Shown: positions 60,926-64,000 of the stretch, piece after piece
Layout: each line of letters starts with the position of its first letter
How positions within the stretch are numbered: the first letter of the stretch is position 1
Source: an uncultured Clostridia bacterium
GTDB taxonomy: Bacteria; Bacillota; Clostridia; Christensenellales; UBA1242
Assembly: GCA_944372585.1 (NCBI GenBank)
Contig: CALVZQ010000006.1
Location: 1 to 64,000, forward strand
Length of the DNA stretch: 64,000 nucleotides
Direction of reading: 5' to 3'
Notes under the pieces: generated by a model
The model's database searches: none
Seen by the model: the letters and a program-made list of their open reading frames with translations, nothing else
What the model was told of the DNA's origin: nothing
Translations under genes and position numbers: made by a program

Positions 60926-62050
60926 ATGAAATATTACATAGTTACTTACGGTTGCCAAATGAATGTTCACGAGTCGGAAAAACTCGCTTCAATTTGTGAA
61001 AAAATGGGATATACCCTTGCTGACAAAAGAGAAGATGCAGATTTGATTGTTTTCAACACTTGCGCCATTCGTGAAGGGGCAGAAGATAGAGTTTTTGGAA
61101 ATGTTGGGGCTTTGAAAAAGTTGAAAAAACAGAAGCCTTCTTTGATTATTGCGGTTTGTGGGTGCATGACCCAAAAACAGACCACTGCAAACTATATCAT
61201 GAACACTTTTCCTTTTGTTGACATTGTGATTGGAACTTTCAATTTGCCAAACTTTGAGCATTATGTCAATGCTGTTAAAACTGGAAGACAGTTGGAACTT
61301 TTGCAGGAAGGTGACATTGATGAAAGTGTGCCATACAAAAGAACAAGTGGTGACAATGCTTGGGTAAACATTATGCAAGGGTGCAACAACTTTTGCACAT
61401 ACTGCATTGTTCCTTACGTCAAGGGCAGAGAGAAAAGCAGGCAAGAAGCCAACATTTTGAAAGAAATTCGAGAAGTTTTGGCAGAAGGGAAATATAAGAA
61501 AATTACATTGTTGGGACAAAATGTCAACTCCTATGGGAAAGACCTTGTTCCTGCGGTTCCTTTTGCCCAACTTTTGCGTGACATTTGCGCGATTGAAGGA
61601 GATTTCAAACTTACTTTCATGACTTCTCATCCAAAAGACTTGACAGATGAAGTGATCGATGTGATTGCAAATGAGGACAAAATTTTGAAAGATATTCATC
61701 TTCCTGCTCAAAGTGGGAATAATCGAATTTTGAAATTGATGAACAGGGTTTATACAAGAGAAAAATATCTTGGAATTATCAACAAAATCCGTGAAAAAAT
61801 TCCTGATGCAAGAATCACATCTGACTTTATTGTTGGTTTTCCAACCGAAACTGAAGAAGAATTCCAAGACACAATGAGTCTTGTTAGGGAAGTTAAGTTT
61901 GACAGCATTTTTGCTTTTATGTACTCTCCAAGAGAAGGCACTGTGGCAAGCAAAATGGAAGGACAAGTTCCACAGGAAATCAAACAAAGAAGAGTCAATG
62001 AACTTTTGGCTCTAGAAAAAGAAATACAAAAACAGGAAGGAAAAAAATGA
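60926..62050 (+). CDS. miaB: tRNA-2-methylthio-N6-isopentenyladenosine37 synthase
   Basis: 374 residues from ATG 60926, short for MiaB (about 440-510); it ends near QEGKK, so the C-terminal TRAM domain is largely missing. N-terminal cysteines in TYGCQMNVHES, NTCAIREGAEDR and CGCMTQ; radical-SAM motif CNNFCTYC near 155, followed by IVPYVKGREKSR. It methylthiolates i6A37 of tRNAs reading UNN codons. The stop overlaps the mutS ATG (ATGA). Confidence 0.94.
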   Translation: MKYYIVTYGCQMNVHESEKLASICEKMGYTLADKREDADLIVFNTCAIREGAEDRVFGNVGALKKLKKQKPSLIIAVCGCMTQKQTTANYIMNTFPFVDIVIGTFNLPNFEHYVNAVKTGRQLELLQEGDIDESVPYKRTSGDNAWVNIMQGCNNFCTYCIVPYVKGREKSRQEANILKEIREVLAEGKYKKITLLGQNVNSYGKDLVPAVPFAQLLRDICAIEGDFKLTFMTSHPKDLTDEVIDVIANEDKILKDIHLPAQSGNNRILKLMNRVYTREKYLGIINKIREKIPDARITSDFIVGFPTETEEEFQDTMSLVREVKFDSIFAFMYSPREGTVASKMEGQVPQEIKQRRVNELLALEKEIQKQEGKK

Positions 62051-64000
62051 GCGTCAGCAAAGTGAAAGAACCATCAAACATGATGAAACATTATTTGCAA
62101 ATGAAAGAGAAATACAAGGATTGTATTCTCTTTTATCGTCTTGGTGACTTCTATGAACTTTTCTATGACGATGCGATTGAAATTTCCAATGTCTTGGATT
62201 TGACTCTGACTGGAAAAAGTTGCGGGCTTGACGAGAAAGCACCAATGTGCGGAGTGCCTTATCATGCTGCGGAATCCTACATTGCAAAGTTGGTCTCTCT
62301 TGGCTATAAGGTGGCAATTTGTGAACAATTGACAGAGCCTAAAAAGGGTGTCAAGATTGTTGAAAGAGATGTTGTCAGAGTTGTTACTGCCGGAACAGTG
62401 GTTGACGATTCTATGCTTGAAGAGAGAAAAAACAACTACATAATGTCCATGTTTTTGCAAGATGACAAGTTGTCAGTTGTCTATTGCGATATAACAACTG
62501 GGGAATTTAATTTGTGTCATTTTGACGGCGGACTTGACAGCAATTTTTCTGATTTGTTAAACCGCATTATGCCTTCTGAAGTGATTGGAAATGCCAAAGC
62601 AAAAGAATTTTATAATGCTTTGCCAATTTTGAAATTTGGGGTTTATCCAAGATTTGAAGAATATTATGAATATGCTTTTGGCGCAGAAAAAGCAAGGGAA
62701 AATGTTTGTGCTCAATTTGGGGATAATGCTGTCAATGTTTTTGAGTTGAAATCTAACAAACAGGACATTCCTGCCATTGGGGCACTTTTGGAATATTTGC
62801 AAGAGACACAAAAAAGGTCGCTTAAAAACATCAACAAAATCAACAAGGTCAAGAACAATCAATTTATGGTCATTGACATGAACACAAGACGAAATCTTGA
62901 ACTTGTGGAATCAATCAGAGAAAGAAAAAAATATGGTTCTCTGCTTTGGCTTATGGACATGACCAAAACAAGCATGGGGGCAAGAAGGTTTAGGGCAATT
63001 TTCGACCAACCACTTCAAAATTCAACAGAAATTAACGACAGGTTGGACAGTGTTGAAGAACTTTCAAAAAATCTCATTTTGAGAGACAAACTTGTTGAAA
63101 GTTTGACCGGAATCAAAGACATTGAGAGAATCAGTGGAAAAATTGCCTATGGGAATGTTCTTCCAAATGACTTGAATTCGCTTAAAAGTTCTCTTTCTCA
63201 AATTCCTGAACTTAAGAAAATTTTGGGAAATGTCAAGAGCAAAAAGTTGGTTGATTGCAGAGAAAAATTGCAAGATTTTTCTGAAATTGTGAAACTTCTT
63301 GGAAAGGCAATCAAAGAAAAACCGCCAGCATTGACAAAAGAAGGCGGATATATCAATGGTGGTTTTAATCAAGAACTTGATGACCTTCGTCATGCCAAAG
63401 AAATTGCCAAGAAAGAGTGTGACAAGTTGGAAGAAATCGAGAGAGAAGAAACTGGAATCAAAAACTTGAAGATTCATTCCAACAATGTTTTTGGGTTCTA
63501 TATTGAAGTAAGCAAAGGACAAACAAGCCTTGTGCCTTTGAGATATATAAGAAAACAAACCATTGCAAATGCTGAAAGATACACAACTGAAGATTTGCAA
63601 AAAATTGAGGATAAGATTTTCAACTCTGCAGAAAATGCCATCAAATTGGAAGAAAAACTCTACAAAATGCTTTTGGATTATCTTTCCAATTATCTTTCTG
63701 CTTTTGCAGATTCTGCAAAAATTATTGCAGAAATTGACGCATTGCTTTCACTTTCTTTGTGTGCTGTCAAATATGGTTTCTGCAAACCTGTTATCAACAA
63801 AAATATCAAAAAAATAAACATTGTTGATGGACGTCATCCAATTGTTGAAAGATTTGTCAAAGATGGTTCTTTCATTGCCAATGACACTTTGCTTGACGAT
63901 GATGAAAACAAAATGATGATCATCACTGGACCAAACATGGCCGGAAAGAGCACATATATGCGTCAGGTTGCAATCATCACATTCCTTGCACATATTGGGA
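62047..64000 (+). CDS. mutS: DNA mismatch repair protein MutS, 3' end outside window
   Basis: 651 codons are visible and the frame runs off the end. Mismatch-binding domain I has the FYRLGDFYELF motif near 29. Connector and lever domains follow, with the clamp around 430-500. The ATPase Walker A GPNMAGKSTYMR begins near 631. MutS recognises mismatches and small loops and recruits MutL. AGGAAGG precedes the ATG, which overlaps the miaB stop. Mismatch repair limits homopolymer slippage, which is relevant to the G9 tracts in this window. Confidence 0.97.
   Translation, partial: MSVSKVKEPSNMMKHYLQMKEKYKDCILFYRLGDFYELFYDDAIEISNVLDLTLTGKSCGLDEKAPMCGVPYHAAESYIAKLVSLGYKVAICEQLTEPKKGVKIVERDVVRVVTAGTVVDDSMLEERKNNYIMSMFLQDDKLSVVYCDITTGEFNLCHFDGGLDSNFSDLLNRIMPSEVIGNAKAKEFYNALPILKFGVYPRFEEYYEYAFGAEKARENVCAQFGDNAVNVFELKSNKQDIPAIGALLEYLQETQKRSLKNINKINKVKNNQFMVIDMNTRRNLELVESIRERKKYGSLLWLMDMTKTSMGARRFRAIFDQPLQNSTEINDRLDSVEELSKNLILRDKLVESLTGIKDIERISGKIAYGNVLPNDLNSLKSSLSQIPELKKILGNVKSKKLVDCREKLQDFSEIVKLLGKAIKEKPPALTKEGGYINGGFNQELDDLRHAKEIAKKECDKLEEIEREETGIKNLKIHSNNVFGFYIEVSKGQTSLVPLRYIRKQTIANAERYTTEDLQKIEDKIFNSAENAIKLEEKLYKMLLDYLSNYLSAFADSAKIIAEIDALLSLSLCAVKYGFCKPVINKNIKKINIVDGRHPIVERFVKDGSFIANDTLLDDDENKMMIITGPNMAGKSTYMRQVAIITFLAHIG

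Overview
The window looks like chromosome from a low-GC, anaerobe-type Clostridia relative, probably an uncultured gut lineage. Three things point there: strongly A+T-biased codons; a Firmicutes-type gene order (secG-rnr-smpB-ssrA; rpsT next to gpr; ftsK-rimO-pgsA-cinA-recA; miaB-mutS); and sporulation-lineage genes (gpr spore protease, GerW/YtfJ, a DUF2953-like membrane protein, a DacF-type carboxypeptidase). The taxon is an inference from gene content. The standard code applies: many genes end in TGA, and prfB carries the classic autoregulatory frameshift at TGA.

Layout. 1-1177: the end of a tyrosine integrase, its terminator, integrase-arm-like repeats, then tRNA-Thr(GGU) followed by 100-bp tandem copies of its own 5' half. 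1178-8379: pyruvate kinase, secG, RNase R, smpB, tmRNA and a membrane-anchored coiled-coil protein. 8461-11707: a small accessory block with a PIN-domain protein plus small partner, an MFS carrier, a DUF6809-like gene and two duplicated XRE regulators sharing a three-operator divergent promoter. 11766-23599: prfB, tsaD, a PnuC-like transporter, U32 peptidase, a short alaS, an adhesin-like envelope protein, a YhaO/YhaN-type nuclease-ATPase pair and YbaK. 23640-24460: tRNA-Gly (flanked by tRNA halves), tRNA-Cys (inside a 19-bp inverted repeat) and tRNA-Leu. 24492-36004: flavin/HIT proteins, YhhN, aldehyde dehydrogenase, ung, rpsT/gpr, murI, a transglutaminase-like protein, DUF1846 and two tandem UgtP-type glycosyltransferases. 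36076-43219: an envelope/spore cluster (DUF2953, ytfJ, dacF, rluB, BaiN-type flavoprotein, plsC, S1 protein, S51 peptidase). 43260-47777: tRNA-Thr(CGU) and an accessory block. 47860-64000: Ca-type P-ATPase, PdaB-like deacetylase, ftsK, rimO, pgsA, cinA-like, recA, a penicillin-binding protein, miaB and mutS (runs off the end).

Two signals stand out. First, four homopolymeric tracts of exactly nine G occur in this AT-rich DNA, each on the coding strand of an envelope or accessory gene: one in a ribosome-binding region and three inside reading frames. One-base slippage would switch or re-tail each gene, so they look like phase-variable contingency loci. Second, a recurrent leaderless start design (TATAAT-like box, exactly six bases, then ATG, with no Shine-Dalgarno) precedes at least six genes, which coexist with ordinary AAGGAG-led genes. 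Tandem and split tRNA-half duplications, and an in-frame TGA in a transglutaminase-like gene, are further unexplained structure.
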